A stretch of 64,000 bases of DNA from Pterois miles. Taxonomy: Eukaryota > Chordata > Actinopteri > Perciformes > Scorpaenidae. Made by a program: the position numbers and the translations under genes. Positions 1 through 11,179 of the stretch are shown in pieces. The notes under the pieces are model-generated. The model ran no database searches and was not told where the DNA came from. It saw only the letters and a program-made list of their open reading frames with translations. Each line of letters starts with the position of its first letter. Position 1 is the first letter of the stretch. The DNA lies in NCBI GenBank assembly GCA_947000775.1, contig CAMQGK010000048.1:434001-498000 (forward strand), given 5' to 3'.

Positions 1-378
1 CTGACAAGCTCTACTTCCAAATGAAGTTGTATCTGGCAAAGAAAACCAACCTTATGCACAGTGTACAGACCTTGGATGGAGCATTGGTGGCCACAGAAAT
101 CCCTGTCTGGACTATGGTGACCCCATAGGAATCACCCATCACATAGTAGTGAGAAAAGTGACACCAGGTGTTGAGCCTCCTGTAAATGTCAAAACTGCAG
201 TACGCAATGTGAGCTAAACCAGAATAAAAGAAATCACTCCCTCAGACATAAAAGCCCTCAAATCAGACTTCTCAGAAAGAGCTGGAGAGGAGGATCTTGT
301 GTCTCAGAAGACTTCAAGTGTCTGTCAAAGTTGAGAGAAAACATCACACAAAGGGGACAATGGTTACTATGAGTAAGA

Positions 379-412
379 CCCACTAGTCTGACTAGGGGGT
401 CAGACTAGTGGG
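379..412. repeat. Perfect 14-bp inverted repeat (hairpin)
   Basis: Bases 379-392 (CCCACTAGTCTGAC) are the exact reverse complement of 399-412, with a 6-base loop. It sits at the point where the BEL/Pao coding similarity breaks off and the inserted repeat begins. Confidence 0.7.
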
Positions 413-605
413 GACTTGTCAGACTGTAGCGTTCAAATTGATGAAGCCACTTGGATAAGGGGCGAAACGTCTTCAGAGACAAATCTAAGTCCAGTTGCCT
501 TCGATTCAATTGTTGCCAGAATGAATATGACCTGGATGAATGAGAACACTCACAGACTAGTTGCCAAATTGAAACGACTAGTCTAAGAATACAAAGGTGA
601 AAAAA
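413..605. repeat. Dispersed retroelement-like repeat inserted in BEL/Pao
   Basis: This segment breaks the BEL/Pao reading. It contains a block of the type GGGGCGAAACGTCTTCAGAG followed by AGTCCAGTTGCCTTCGATTC, wording I recognise as a common non-coding repeat in fish. I cannot assign the family with confidence. The flanks resume BEL/Pao coding similarity. Confidence 0.45.
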
Positions 606-3304
606 CAACAAACCAATGAAAGTACAAGCCCAGAAGAAAGGAAAGAGGCAGAACTTATCATCAGGCTAGTTCAACAAGAAGTATTCTCAGATAACATAAA
701 GAGCTTGAAACTAAAGAAAGCAGTTATTAAGACCAGAGACAGCTGTTCGAGCTAAGTCCACTTTGGGAGGACACCTAAATCAGGCCATGCTTCACCCACA
801 TGTGTAGCATACAGCAATACCCTGAAAGAACAGCCACACATCAATTGTCAAGCATCTTCACAAAAAGGTACATCATCAAGGACGTGGAATGACAACGAAT
901 GAACTGTGAGCCAGTGGATGGTGGCTCCTGCGATGTAGCAGTGCAGTCTCATCACACATCTTTAGATATCAAAGTCAAGTGTATAAGGTACAGAAGATAT
1001 AATAAATAAAAAGAATGCGTGACTTACCACAAGATCTAACAGAAACAACTCCACCTTTCACCTACACTGGCACAGACTGCCTTGGTCTGGTTAAAGGTAG
1101 AAGGAAAGGTCTGAAAAGATATGGTCTCTTACTTACTTGTCTATGTTCGTGAGCCATACACATAGAAATGATTGATGACATGACAACTGATGCATTTATC
1201 AGTGCTTTGAGAATCCCATCATCATTCATCACCATAAGAGGTAATGTTCGTCAAATAAGATGTGACCAAGGAACCCATTTCGTTGGTGCACAGAAAGAGT
1301 TAGCAAAACTCATGAAAGGAATGGACCAAGAAAGAGTGGCTCAAGGGTGTGAATTTCTTCTGAACTCTCCAACAGCAAGTCTCATGGGCAGTGTCTGGGA
1401 GAGGCAAATAAGAATTATAAGGAGTGTTCTTGTTGCCATTCTTGACCAGTCAGCACAAATGCTCGACAGCACCTCTTTAAGGACTTTCCTGTATGAGGTT
1501 ATGGCGATCATTAACAGTAGACCACTCACCGCTAAACATTTGAATGATCCATCCAGACCTGAACCTTTAACTCCTAACCACATCCTTACAATGATGTCCA
1601 CAATCATTCGGCCCCCACCTGGACAATTTGTCACAGAAGATCTTTATCTTCGTCTCTAAGAGGTGGCAAAGAGAGTATTTGGCTAATGAATTTTGGACTT
1701 GTTGGAGGAAAGAATATCTTTAGAACCTACAACTAAGACAGTGGCACAAAAACAGAAGAAACATGAAGGTCAATGACATTGTTCTTCTACAAGATGATCT
1801 GGCACCACGCAACAAATTGAAGCGGGCAAGATCACAGAAATTTATCCAGGGCTAGATAGTAGGGTGAGAAAACTAAAATTGCTGGACAGTGACACCACAT
1901 TTGACAAAAATGGAAAAATGACAACTAGAACAGTGTTCCTTGAAAGACCTACACATAAGATTGTTACTCTGCTTGACGCAGGCTTTTAATGTTTAAGGTT
2001 TAATGTTTTACCTGAAATATCATATTGAATGACTAACAGGAAATGTTTCATTGAGAAGTTGAAGTGTGTATTTGAAACAACCATTGTGTTTAGAGAAATC
2101 CCACTTCAGGAGAGAAAGCTTCAAATAAAGCAGTAGCAAGAAAGCCACTTGTTTCCGCCTGTGCTTTTAGGGAAGTCTGATTTCTTGTCACTTTGACTTC
2201 AATCTTGCCGCCACCTGGCCCAGAATATCTCTGCCAAGGCTTTAACCCTCTTCCACTGGTTCTTGAGCAAATCTCCTTGTGAAAACTCACTGGCTGGACA
2301 AAGATGTGCCCTTTTTCTGTCAACAGCATGGAAGGGGTTAGAATCAGGGGAGCCTCTGGTCGGTGGATACAGGGCTTAATGGCCCGGAATTCACAATGGC
2401 ACTGACCTTGTACCTGCTATAAAGGTAATTAGGGACTTGGAGGAGCATGATATCTAGAATTCACAGTATGACTCCAAACATCCATTTGAGAGGAGTGTGG
2501 AAGGTTGAAAACCCTTTGTTGAGGGAGGTAGTAGTACTTGAATCACTGCGGTATTGTGAATCCATTTTCAGCTTCTTAAATGCTCCAATAAAATTGGTCC
2601 CACAGTCTGAACAAAGCTGTTTGGCATGGCCCTGATGGAGAAACATTTCCAGAGGGCATTTATGAAGCTTGAGGATGTCATGGTTTGATTACCTCAATAT
2701 GAATGGTACATGTGGACATACATGTGAATTAAACTGCCCATCTTTTGAAGTGCCTGGCCAATGCGTCCACCTATTTTCAGCAGGCCTTCACTTACTCAAT
2801 TACTGGCTGAAGTTTATGAAGAGGGATGGTTTTAGGAAGGTCACTGTTTGACTTAATCCATTTCAGCTCTTCTGAATAGCTTTCATGTTGCACACATTTT
2901 ATGATGACATGCTCTGCTTTCGTGATGTCAGTAACTGACAACCCATTCTTGCACATGTGCCAGTCAACACAGCTGTGAGTCTGACTGGTGTGAGTGAGAA
3001 ACACTGTGCAATGTGACAAAGGCAGGCAACAGCTTTGGTGAGAAAACTCCAATTAGAAAAATGCTCAAATCTCTTTGAACCCAGCTCGTCAGTACTCTTC
3101 GCTCGTGTGGTGAGGGATGGTACCTTGGAACAAATCTCAGCATCAGAATCTGTATTTACAAGGTCATGTGTCATCTCATCTTCAGTGTTGACCACTGATC
3201 TCACTGGCTTGGTCAGAAAAGTTGGTCCAGTCAGCCATCTAGTGCCTGCAAGCTCGGCAGCTGGAACATATCAGGAGCCATGATCTGCTGGGTTTAGCTT
3301 AGAG

Positions 3305-4270
3305 CAGGGGTCGGGAACCTTGTTGGCTGAGAGAGCCATGAACATCACATATTTACCTCCGCCAAGGAGGTTATGTTTTTGCCGGTGTTTATCTGTCTGT
3401 TTGTTTGTTTGTCTGTCTGTGTTCAAGATAACTCAAAAACTTATGGACGGATTTTGATGAAATTTTCAGGGTGTGTCGAAATGTGAAAAGGAAGAACTGA
3501 TATAATTTTGGGGAGTGATCCGTAAGAAATCCTGGATTCTGGATCACTTTGAAATTTTCGTTAACATTGGGGTAAATGAGACCCAAAAAATTGCTTCTCA
3601 ATATCTCTGGTAATTGTTGCCCAAAGCTCATGAAATTTGATTCAGGGATTTACAATGTGTACTTCTATCAAATCCCAAAGGCTGATCCAGATCTGATACA
3701 GATGGCGGATTTTATAGCAATTTATATAAAAAAAATGGAGGTACATTTTGGCCTACTGTGCATCTAATATTAGAGGTAGAGATTTCTAACAAGCGGCATC
3801 GTGTAGCTGAGACAATTCCGCATCTGAAGTATGTCAACGAATTTGATCTAGCCTTAATACTTGAGGAGACAGATCCAGAAGAAACCACCAGGGGGGAAAC
3901 TATGGTGCTTGGCGGAGGTCTGCGCTCTCTGAGTGCTTTTCTAGTTTTAAATGTAATTCCGTGAGAGCCATACAATATGTTTAAAACTAATATCATTGCA
4001 TATTAGACACACTGCAGAACCTGCTCTCTCCACAAAGGCAAATTCCTCTGTTCATTGCTGCTGAAAAGTACGATACTCCTCGTCTTTTTTTTTCTTTTAG
4101 CCATCTTCTCAAAAGAGTTTCTGCAATTAGCTAGTTGACAACTCGATTCAAACGAGCCGTTGTCACTACCTGAGCTGCGGAGGACCCTTTTGCGCATGCG
4201 CACATCGGCCGCTATTTTGGACAGCAAAATACGGCAACCCCACTTGAGCAAAGTGTCTCTGCCTCATCTG
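3305..4270. mobile_element. hAT-like non-autonomous element, interrupted
   Basis: It starts with CAGGGGTCGGGAACC, a typical hAT terminal inverted repeat shared with the element at 41226-41490. The phrase GAGAGCCAT appears at both sides of the nested insertion (3330s and 3963-3971), so the element was split by it. The right end is not clearly bounded; 4270 is approximate. It lies inside the minus-strand BEL/Pao. Confidence 0.6.
3355..3942. mobile_element. Miniature element nested in the hAT element
   Basis: It begins with ACCTCCGCCAAGGAGGTTAT and ends near CTTGGCGGAGG, so the outer ends are inverted repeats. The internal text (GTTTGTTTGTCTGTCTGTGT, AACTCAAAAACTTATGGACGG, TTTTGATGAAATTTTCAGG) is a very common teleost dispersed repeat. 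No coding capacity. Confidence 0.65.
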
Positions 4271-5190
4271 CGTTGCCTACGCGATTGATTGATAGATAGA
4301 CACAACATGTATGTTTGCCACTTTCCCACTGAAATTAGTGGTTTGACACTGTAGCAGAACCAGTAGGTCTCTCCCCTGAGTGCCTGCTCACTTGTACCCT
4401 TGCCCAGCAATTTGATCAGCAAATACATCTCTTCACTTGATGACAGCTCAAGACTTTCAGTTGTGTTGTTGATAGTCTCCCTCCAAGCTTGATAGGTCCG
4501 GGATGGTCATCAAACTTAGTCAATCCCAAGGACACCAACTGGTTCTTAGCAAGAATTTTGGCAAGATCAACTGCTGTAGGGTCAGGATTTGTGTTGGCTG
4601 AATGTGATGGCTTGTTATAGGGAGAGCGCTGTGTGATCTCTAGTATGTTTCCCTTTGTTGGTACATCAGTTTCCTATTGATGATCTGTGACTGGGTCTCA
4701 CTTTGATCAGTGTAGTCTTGCTGGGGTGTGAATATTTGAAGTAAGGGGGAGTAAACCTGTGGAAAGTGATGCAGGGCATGGTGAATGAGTCATCAGTTCT
4801 TTTGAGCTCTCTGGAAGGGGCAAGAACTCAATTTTTTTAACGTGGTCTTCAAATCTGCTACTGTCGCCAGCACTACAGCTTCTGCATGGGCAGCTTCAGC
4901 TCATTGTTGTATTGATGTATTAAATTCTGACTTACAGCTTGGCTTTCTCAATTTTGATTTCACTCTCCTTTTCTGTGAGGGCCAGCCTCTTGGCTGCCTC
5001 TGCTTTGGCACAGGCTCTGCTCCTAAGCTGACTCTAGAGCTTGTTGATGAGCGTTAAGAGCATGATTTTCTGGAGCGATGGTGAGAGAGAAATGTATTGG
5101 TTTCAGCACCATCTTGTAAGCCTTTTACTTTGTCTTCACCTGAAACCTCTACTGAATTGACTGTTAGCTTGTATATCTTGAAATCCATCT

Positions 5191-5716
5191 TAAAATCCCA
5201 CAGTAGGTGGCCATCCTTTAACTATGCTGTCCTCACTAAAAGTTGCTGCAGGCAACATGTTTTTCAGCTATACAGCCAGCTCAACATTATATTCTCCAGC
5301 ACAGCATTCTCCAATGAACGCATGGGTTGTTGTATTTGGCAGCGTTTACTGTAGGAAAATATGTGATTTTTGCAAGTTTGTAAGTACCAAACAACATTTC
5401 TTATACATCAGCAGAAAAAGATATCTAGCATAATCAGCAGGTGCATAAACATATATTAATCTACATAATAAAGGATGGAAATACAACAGTAAATGCCATG
5501 TCCACAAACATGCTCATATTACTGTTAAAGGAAGAGGATTATACACTGAGCATCACACTATGAGTTCCTGTGTAAAAACAGGAGCTTGAACACCACTTCC
5601 TGTTATGCTGTTCATTTACTATTAGCTCATTTCTTTTTCAGTGCAGCTATTCACAATAACCACTAGGTGGTGTTAACATGCTCTCTTCAGCTCAGCTATT
5701 TACACCCACCACTAGG
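5191..5716. other. Stretch without recognised features
   Basis: Between the BEL/Pao remnant and the SINE I see no gene, no terminal repeats and no conserved coding. It may contain further decayed retroelement sequence. Confidence 0.4.
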
Positions 5717-5728
5717 TGGTTTTAAAGG

Positions 5729-5925
5729 AGCAGTCGTAGCTCAGAGGGTAGAGCAGGTTTGTGGTTCAATCCCTGCTCCGGTCCCAAACCTGTATAAATA
5801 TACAGAGGGTTGCGTAAAAGGAAGGGCATCCAGTGTAAAACACATGCCAAACAAGCATGCAAATCTATGATGATTCACTGTGGCGAACGCTGAGGGGAGC
5901 AGCCAAAAAGAGAACAACAACTAAA
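5729..5925 (+). mobile_element. tRNA-derived SINE with 12-bp target-site duplication
   Basis: A tRNA-like head carries a box A-like CGTAGCTCAGAGGGTAGAGC and a box B-like GTGGTTCAATCCC, followed by the tRNA-unrelated body (GGAAGGGCATCCAGTGTAAA) and a tail of AACAACAACT. Direct repeats TGGTTTTAAAGG flank it exactly at 5717-5728 and 5926-5937. The intact duplication suggests a fairly young insertion. It lies about 210 bases before the first detected slc51a exon. Confidence 0.9.
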
Positions 5926-6137
5926 TGGTTTTAAAGGGCATACAGAAGAAACACAATACACTGATTCCAACACACCCATCCTGTCAAAAATAAATTGGTT
6001 AAGATGAAAGCGATGTCAGGCTGAATGAATTAAGTGAGATAAAATGGAAATTCGGTGTGACTATCAGTCAGTAGTAAAATGAGACACTCAAGGTGAATCT
6101 TTGATCACGCTTTGTTTTTTGTGTGTCTTTTTCTCAG

Positions 6138-9100
6138 CCATTAAAGATGAGCTGTGGCTTTTCCTCATCCCAGCTGGCCTGGCCGTCATTTTATTGGGGG
6201 TGTTTCTGGAGGAGGTGGGCTTCCTCCTGCGCCACATTACCTCGTCCAGACGAAAACGGCTCTACCTGTGGATATTAGGAATGTACCCGGTAATATCAAA
6301 CTCCTCATTTCCACACTCAGCAAGACCTCTCTTAGTGCAAAAAGAAATCTTAAATTTGTTTTGATCCAAGGTGCACTTACATTGTGTCTCAATGTTCTTT
6401 TTATTTTAGGTATTTGCCTTGACCTCCCTTATAGCGCTATATGTGCCACGCTCTTCCTCGCTGTGTAATTTCATTGCCTCACTGTAAGTTTTTGAGATTC
6501 AAAGATTCAGTTGCATGACTTTATTGCCATTTCAACACAGTTGAATTTGTTTTGGTGAGCTCAGACTAAACAAAAACAACAAGAACGCCACTGACATACA
6601 GTGAGCACATTAGGACATAAAAGCAAGTATTTAAAACAAGCATTCTCGTAGGGATGCTATCACAGATTTAAGACTGTACTGAAATACTGTAATAACATAT
6701 GTTCTATATTGCTGCCCTGCCTGATTATGTCTGTGCAGGTATCACTCCATCACCTTGCTGAAATTCATGGGACTGATCACAGACTTCTTTGGAGGGAAAG
6801 CTCGTATGCTGGCTGCTTTGTCTGGACAACAGGTATCTCCAGATCCATTCCCCTGTTGCTGCTGCTGCTGTCTCCCAATGGTGACAATCAACAGGTACAC
6901 ACCAGACAAACATTTGAGTAACAAACTACACCTGCATTGATTTTCTTTTTCATTGAAATACAGTCAAAGATATTTTTCTTTAGAGCCACCATCTAGTGGC
7001 TATCACAGGTACTGCACCTTAAGAGAACTTTCAGTTGTGATGGTGACAGCTTGGGTCACATAACTGAGTTTATGTATAGATAACTATTAACAGAATCACA
7101 AAGAAGTGCATGCACATGCATATGATGTGTGTATTTTTAACGGTTTAATATGACTGTATTGGTATATAGTCCTTAGTTGCATGGTCGACATGCTACTCAC
7201 ATTTTAAAGCTTCTTCCCTTCTCTTGTGTGTTTTAGCAGCCGTGGCTGGATGATGGCTGCTGTGCTGCAGCTGTCTGTTGTCCGCAGCATCTTGTTCTTC
7301 GTTACTCTGATCCTGTGGACAGATGAACAGTATGACTATGGTGATGTGAGTCATTTATTCAAACCTTGATAAGTGCATATTCTTCCAGTGTGATGTATTT
7401 ATTTTATAGTATGGAGGATCGGTTTCTTCTACCTAGTCTGGTTAAACACAGTTCTTGTGTAGAGCTTTGGCTAATTTCCTGCATTCTCATATATTTTTTT
7501 TAAATAACAGTAAACTGCTTGTCGATAATAGATGGTTTTTCAGTACTTTACCTTGGTAAGGCATTTGATATTTTCCTTTAACTGACTCTATATAGTTTTC
7601 AGAACATTGTCAAAATAGTAGCAAAGGGAGCAAATGTTGAAATGACATTGTGATTGAAACTTGTTTATGGAGTAGATTAGATTACTGATGCCCTGCTACC
7701 AGCCCACTGAAGCTGCAATATCCATTCCATTCAAACATTAACAAACATTAAAATCATCTGCTTTGAGTATACTCAAGTATACTGAGTATACTGTTCCTGC
7801 TCCAAACAGCACTGCATAATTTGAAGGATAAAATTACAGCTACCTTCTTTTTCTCCAGGTGGATTCAGTCAACCCCAACCTGTATGTGAACGGTATTATA
7901 TGTGTGTCAACCTTTGTGTCCTTCTACGGCCACCTTCTCTTTTACAAAGCCACTAAAAGTGCTCTACACGGCTATGGACTGAGAGCTAAGTTCATCTGCA
8001 TCATTGTGGTGTTGGTGCTGTGTGGCCTGCAGAGCGGCATCTTAGAGACCATGGGTGCTCTGGAGGTTATCCCCTGCACACCTCCCTTCTCCGTCCTGAC
8101 CAGGTCCCAGTGTAAGTCCCAGCACATTTGCCTCAACCAATGTCTGTCTCAGATTATGTTTACCATTCCAGCTGTAGTTTAGGAGAACAACTAGAACGTC
8201 TCATGCAACTTTTCCAAAGGTTAAGGTTTTCCAAAATACCCAGTATTTGCTTAGTTTCTTTCTCAGATGTTCTATTGGTGTTACATTCCAGTATGCACAC
8301 AACAGAGAGCTTGTTATCAGAGCCAGCCCTGACCAATCTGGTGCCTGAAGCAAGGTTTTTAGCTGGTGCCCCTTGCATCACAGCCAATTCCACCACCAAC
8401 CATTGTGTTCACACACTCACACAGCAACTGCATAGCTTGATGTCTTTGATATTATCCTATGCATATCACACTTAGAGCAGCAGTAGGTTGAATTGGACCA
8501 AATGTGATTAAAAAGTTATTTTTATAAAATGGTCCTATATCCTGACAATAGTGCATGAGACAGGTAATCTGAAAGAAAATCGTCTGTCAATCACTTGCAA
8601 ACTCCAACCAAATGGTCAAACTAAGCAGGGCTGATCAAATATGAATCTTCTGTTACTGTAATGCCTATTTCTGTGTAACGTGATTTCAGAATCATCTTGT
8701 AGTGTACTGTTTAGCTATAAAATGAGAAAGTTTGTGACATGGCAGCCATGTTAAGATTAGTTGAGGAAATACCAAGCACCGCCCACCATTGATTGACTGA
8801 CTGACTTCTGCCTCCACTGAATAGGAATGCTCTCTTTCTGAAATGACCTGTGATTGGTCAAAGTCTCCCGCCACAGGCTTGATTTTTTTAAAGCCTGAAA
8901 ACAGAGTCAAGTCAAGTCAAGTCAAGTGAATTTTATTTGTATAGCCCAAAATCCCAAATCACAATTTTGCCTCAGGGGGCTTTACAATTTGTACAGGTTA
9001 CGACACCCTCTGTCCTTTACAGACCAACCTACTCATCAGATAAGGAAAAACTCCCCAACCGAAAAAAAAAAAACCTTTTAACAGGAAAAAAAAGAAGAAA

Positions 9101-11170
9101 CTGCTGGAAGAGCAACAGAGGAGGGATTCCCCCTTCCAGGATGGACAGATGTGCAATAGATGTTGTGTGTACAGAGTAACAACATCATGAAAATACAACA
9201 CTGACAATCCATAAGACAAAAATCAATACATATAATGTGCTTCCTGGCATCACCAAACAGATATGGCCAGCAACAACACTCTCCTTTGCCAGAGTAGCAC
9301 AGCCTCCTTTCCACGCCAAATTGATAGAGCCAGAGCAACATGTTCTTCTCTCCATGCCAAATACTCTCTACCATGGAACCTTGAGAGAGGACAGTGAGCC
9401 ATGATGAGGTGCCAGAGTCTAGTTATTTCTTAGAGCACTTGAATTACAATATGCTGGTGATATGATGGTTATTATGGACTTTTTGCCAAATTATGTCAAA
9501 AACAATCTGCCTAAAGCTGCTTTTTTAAGAAACAGTATTTCTCAAAACTATGTTGTAGGATATTCCCCAAACATCTGAATAGTCTTTCAATTTTCCATTA
9601 TGAAATTAAGGTGGGGGTAACTGACAAGATTATATTGTTGTGCATTACACATAGCACACTTTTTATAGCCTTGGTATCTCCTCATAAGATATATTTGCTC
9701 TTCAATGAAAAAAAATGATTAAGGGAGTAAATGTGCAAATGTATTTGTGGAAAATTGCAAGATTGTTACAGGACTAAAACAGAATGGAGTCTGGTTGAGA
9801 CAGAAACTATAAAGCTGAGGGTTCTCTGTTAGACAGAGGTGAGATGTAGAGGATTATTGCTTTGGGCAGGAAAGATTTCAGTCCTCGTGACAGTGAAGTT
9901 GAATCAGTCTGTTAGAGAAAAAGCTGCGTATCTGTCCAATAAGTGGTAGAGAGGGTGGTCAGGATTATTCATGATGGATAAGTGTTCAATGCCCTCCTCC
10001 ACAACATTAAAGTGTCCAGTTTGCAGCCAGTTATGGAGGTGGCCTTCTTAATGAGCTTATTAAGTCTGTTGGCGTCACCGGCTCCAATGCTGCTCCGTCA
10101 GCAGATGATGGTGAAAACGTGTGCACTGGACACAACAGACTGTTAGAAGATTTCCAACATCTTGCCGCACACATTCAACCTGACCCTCCTCAGGAAATAG
10201 TCTGTTCATCCCCTTCTTATATGCAGCCTCAGTATTGGTCTTCCAGTTAAGTCTGTTGTCGATGTGGATCCTCAGGTACTTGTATTCCTCCAACATGTAT
10301 TCCTCCACCTCATCAACCTTCTGTCCCAAAATACGCAGTGGTTGTGAATCTGTCCTCTTCCTTCTGAAGTCGATTACCCTGGTCTTGGCGACCTCATATG
10401 GTCTGACCTACAAGCCTATCCAAGGGGCAACATTTACACAAGTTCACATATTTATTACACATACAGAGGAAATTATGAGTTCATTAAATATTCAAGTGCC
10501 AAAATTCTGAATGAATTAAAAAATAAAGTAACTGAAGGAACTAATATAATTTTCTTGTATGACTTCATATTATTACAAATAAAAAGCATTTTATGAATAA
10601 AAACTGAAATGACACTGTTGCCAGAGAAGTTGAAAATAAGGCAATGATACATGTGGCTGTTTCTTCTGTAATTAACTGCATGCAAACATTGTAGACGTTG
10701 GCTGTTGATGCCCTAAAGCTGTATCTTGTGGTCTCTGTCCAACCTCAGTGATTTACCACTACTGTGTGATTGTGGAGATGTTCTGCATCGGCCTGTACGC
10801 CCGCCACACTTTCCGTAAGGTGGAGCCGAGCATGGTGGAGGATGTAGAGGGGCCCGTCACTGTCTGGCAGATGGAAAAGGCTGTTCAAACAGACAGTGTT
10901 CAGATGATATATCACAAGCCTGGCCTGCTCGGCCACCAACTCATCAGCGCCTCCAATCCCAGTTACAGCAGTGATAGCGAGGACAGCCTGTGCAGGATAG
11001 AGCATGCACCTCTGGATGGTTTCCCCTTCCCTCAGGCCAGAGGTCAGCAGCCAGGGAAGCCAGAACCTGTGGAGCCCAGGTCTGCAGAGGAACCTGGTGT
11101 AGATCGGACGCACATTGCTGTCAGGGCTGAAATTAACTATGAGGATTCTAAGGATGTCACTGTAGTTTGA
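6138..11170 (+). CDS. slc51a: Organic solute transporter subunit alpha-like protein (5' exon not found)
   Basis: Six exons join in frame: 6138-6289, 6410-6483, 6739-6894, 7237-7345, 7859-8111 and 10749-11170 (stop TGA). All have AG acceptors and GT donors. They encode about 388 residues of a multi-pass membrane protein of the OST-alpha/TMEM184 family. In the family, OST-alpha pairs with OST-beta to export bile acids and steroids across the basolateral membrane. The cluster of six cysteines in exon 3 (PDPFPCCCCCCLPMV) matches the cysteine-rich palmitoylation motif of OST-alpha, which favours slc51a over TMEM184. The first exon found starts inside a codon, so an upstream exon with the N-terminus is missing or unrecognised. 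The C-terminal tail of about 110 residues is polar and acidic (SSDSEDSLCR) and makes the protein longer than human OST-alpha (about 340). A slc51a paralogue is possible. Confidence 0.85.
6495..6640. repeat. Possible LINE/SINE 3' tail in slc51a intron
   Basis: The phrase ATGACTTTATTGCCATTTCA followed by ACACAGTTGAATTTGTTTTGG resembles the 3' tail of a teleost retroposon. No reading frame is present and the boundaries are guesses. Confidence 0.3.
8472..9510 (+). mobile_element. MITE copy 1 (CAGCAGTAGGT family), interrupted
   Basis: It starts AGCAGCAGTAGGTTGAATTGG and follows, line for line, the element at 11180-11890: ATATCCTGACAATAGTGCAT, GCACCGCCCACCA, a region with CCTGTGATTGG and TCTAGTTATTTCTTAGAGCA. 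It is split at about 8906-9375 by another repeat. The right end, CTGCCTAAAGCTGCTTTTTT, is a degenerate inverted copy of the start. It sits in intron 5 of slc51a. Confidence 0.75.
8906..9375. mobile_element. Teleost dispersed repeat nested in MITE copy 1
   Basis: It begins with a tandem GTCAA run (GTCAAGTCAAGTCAAGTCAA) followed by TTTTATTTGTATAGCCC, CCTCAGGGGGCTTTACAA, GGAAAAACTCCCC and ATGGACAGATGTGCAATAGA. This is a very common fish repeat. The host MITE text resumes right after it (ACAGTGAGCCATGATGAGG). Confidence 0.7.
9870..10410 (-). mobile_element. Non-LTR retrotransposon reverse-transcriptase remnant
   Basis: On the minus strand the coding text reads EYKYLRIHIDNRLNWKTNTE followed by AAYKKGMNRLF and then, after a frameshift, the region corresponding to LRRVRxFNVCGKMLEIF. 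This is the C-terminal part of a fish LINE reverse transcriptase (L2/CR1-like, not certain). The piece is truncated at both ends and frameshifted, and lies in intron 5 of slc51a. Confidence 0.7.
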
Positions 11171-11179
11171 CCATTTAAT

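Larger units (their letters stand above)
1..1990 (+). mobile_element. BEL/Pao LTR retrotransposon, decayed pol (plus strand)
   Basis: A degenerate pol region runs in from outside the window. Bases 200-380 encode the linker before the reverse transcriptase (EITPSDIKALKSDF). After an inserted repeat (about 390-600), coding resumes at about 620-1000 with many stops (LVQQEVFSDNIKSLKLKK, then NELRASGWWLLRCSSAVS in one frame). The best part is 1168-1659, an integrase core with CDQGTHFVGA, a region around GSVWERQIRIIRSVL and INSRPLT. The integrase C-terminal domain continues, frameshifted, to about 1985 (VNDIVLLQDDLAPRNKLKRA, then VFLERPTHKIVTLLDA). These are recognisable BEL/Pao landmarks. No LTR is visible after the integrase, so the 3' end is lost. 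Several stops and frameshifts make it inactive. Confidence 0.85.
2090..5190 (-). mobile_element. BEL/Pao LTR retrotransposon, decayed (minus strand)
   Basis: Read on the minus strand, from high to low coordinates. About 5060-4830 encodes a charged coiled-coil stretch (KAEAAKRLALTEKESEIKI), and about 4560-4290 a Gag-like segment (LTKFDDHP, then after a one-base shift RTYQAWRETINN). A hAT element with a nested miniature element interrupts it at 3305-4270. From 3204 to 2792 come the pol segments around GSKRFEHFSNW and KCVQHESYSEELKWIKSNS. At 2646-2461 the integrase stretch QLCSDCGTNFIGAFKKLK appears, and by 2320-2090 the post-integrase region. Protease and reverse transcriptase are not seen, so a large internal part is missing. 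The element is in convergent orientation to the plus-strand BEL/Pao at 1-1990, and no LTR is obvious. Confidence 0.8.

Noticed and set aside
6709..6940. Several short frames around the CTG/GCTGCTG stretch
   Set aside because: Shadows of slc51a exon 3, whose real frame encodes the cysteine cluster.
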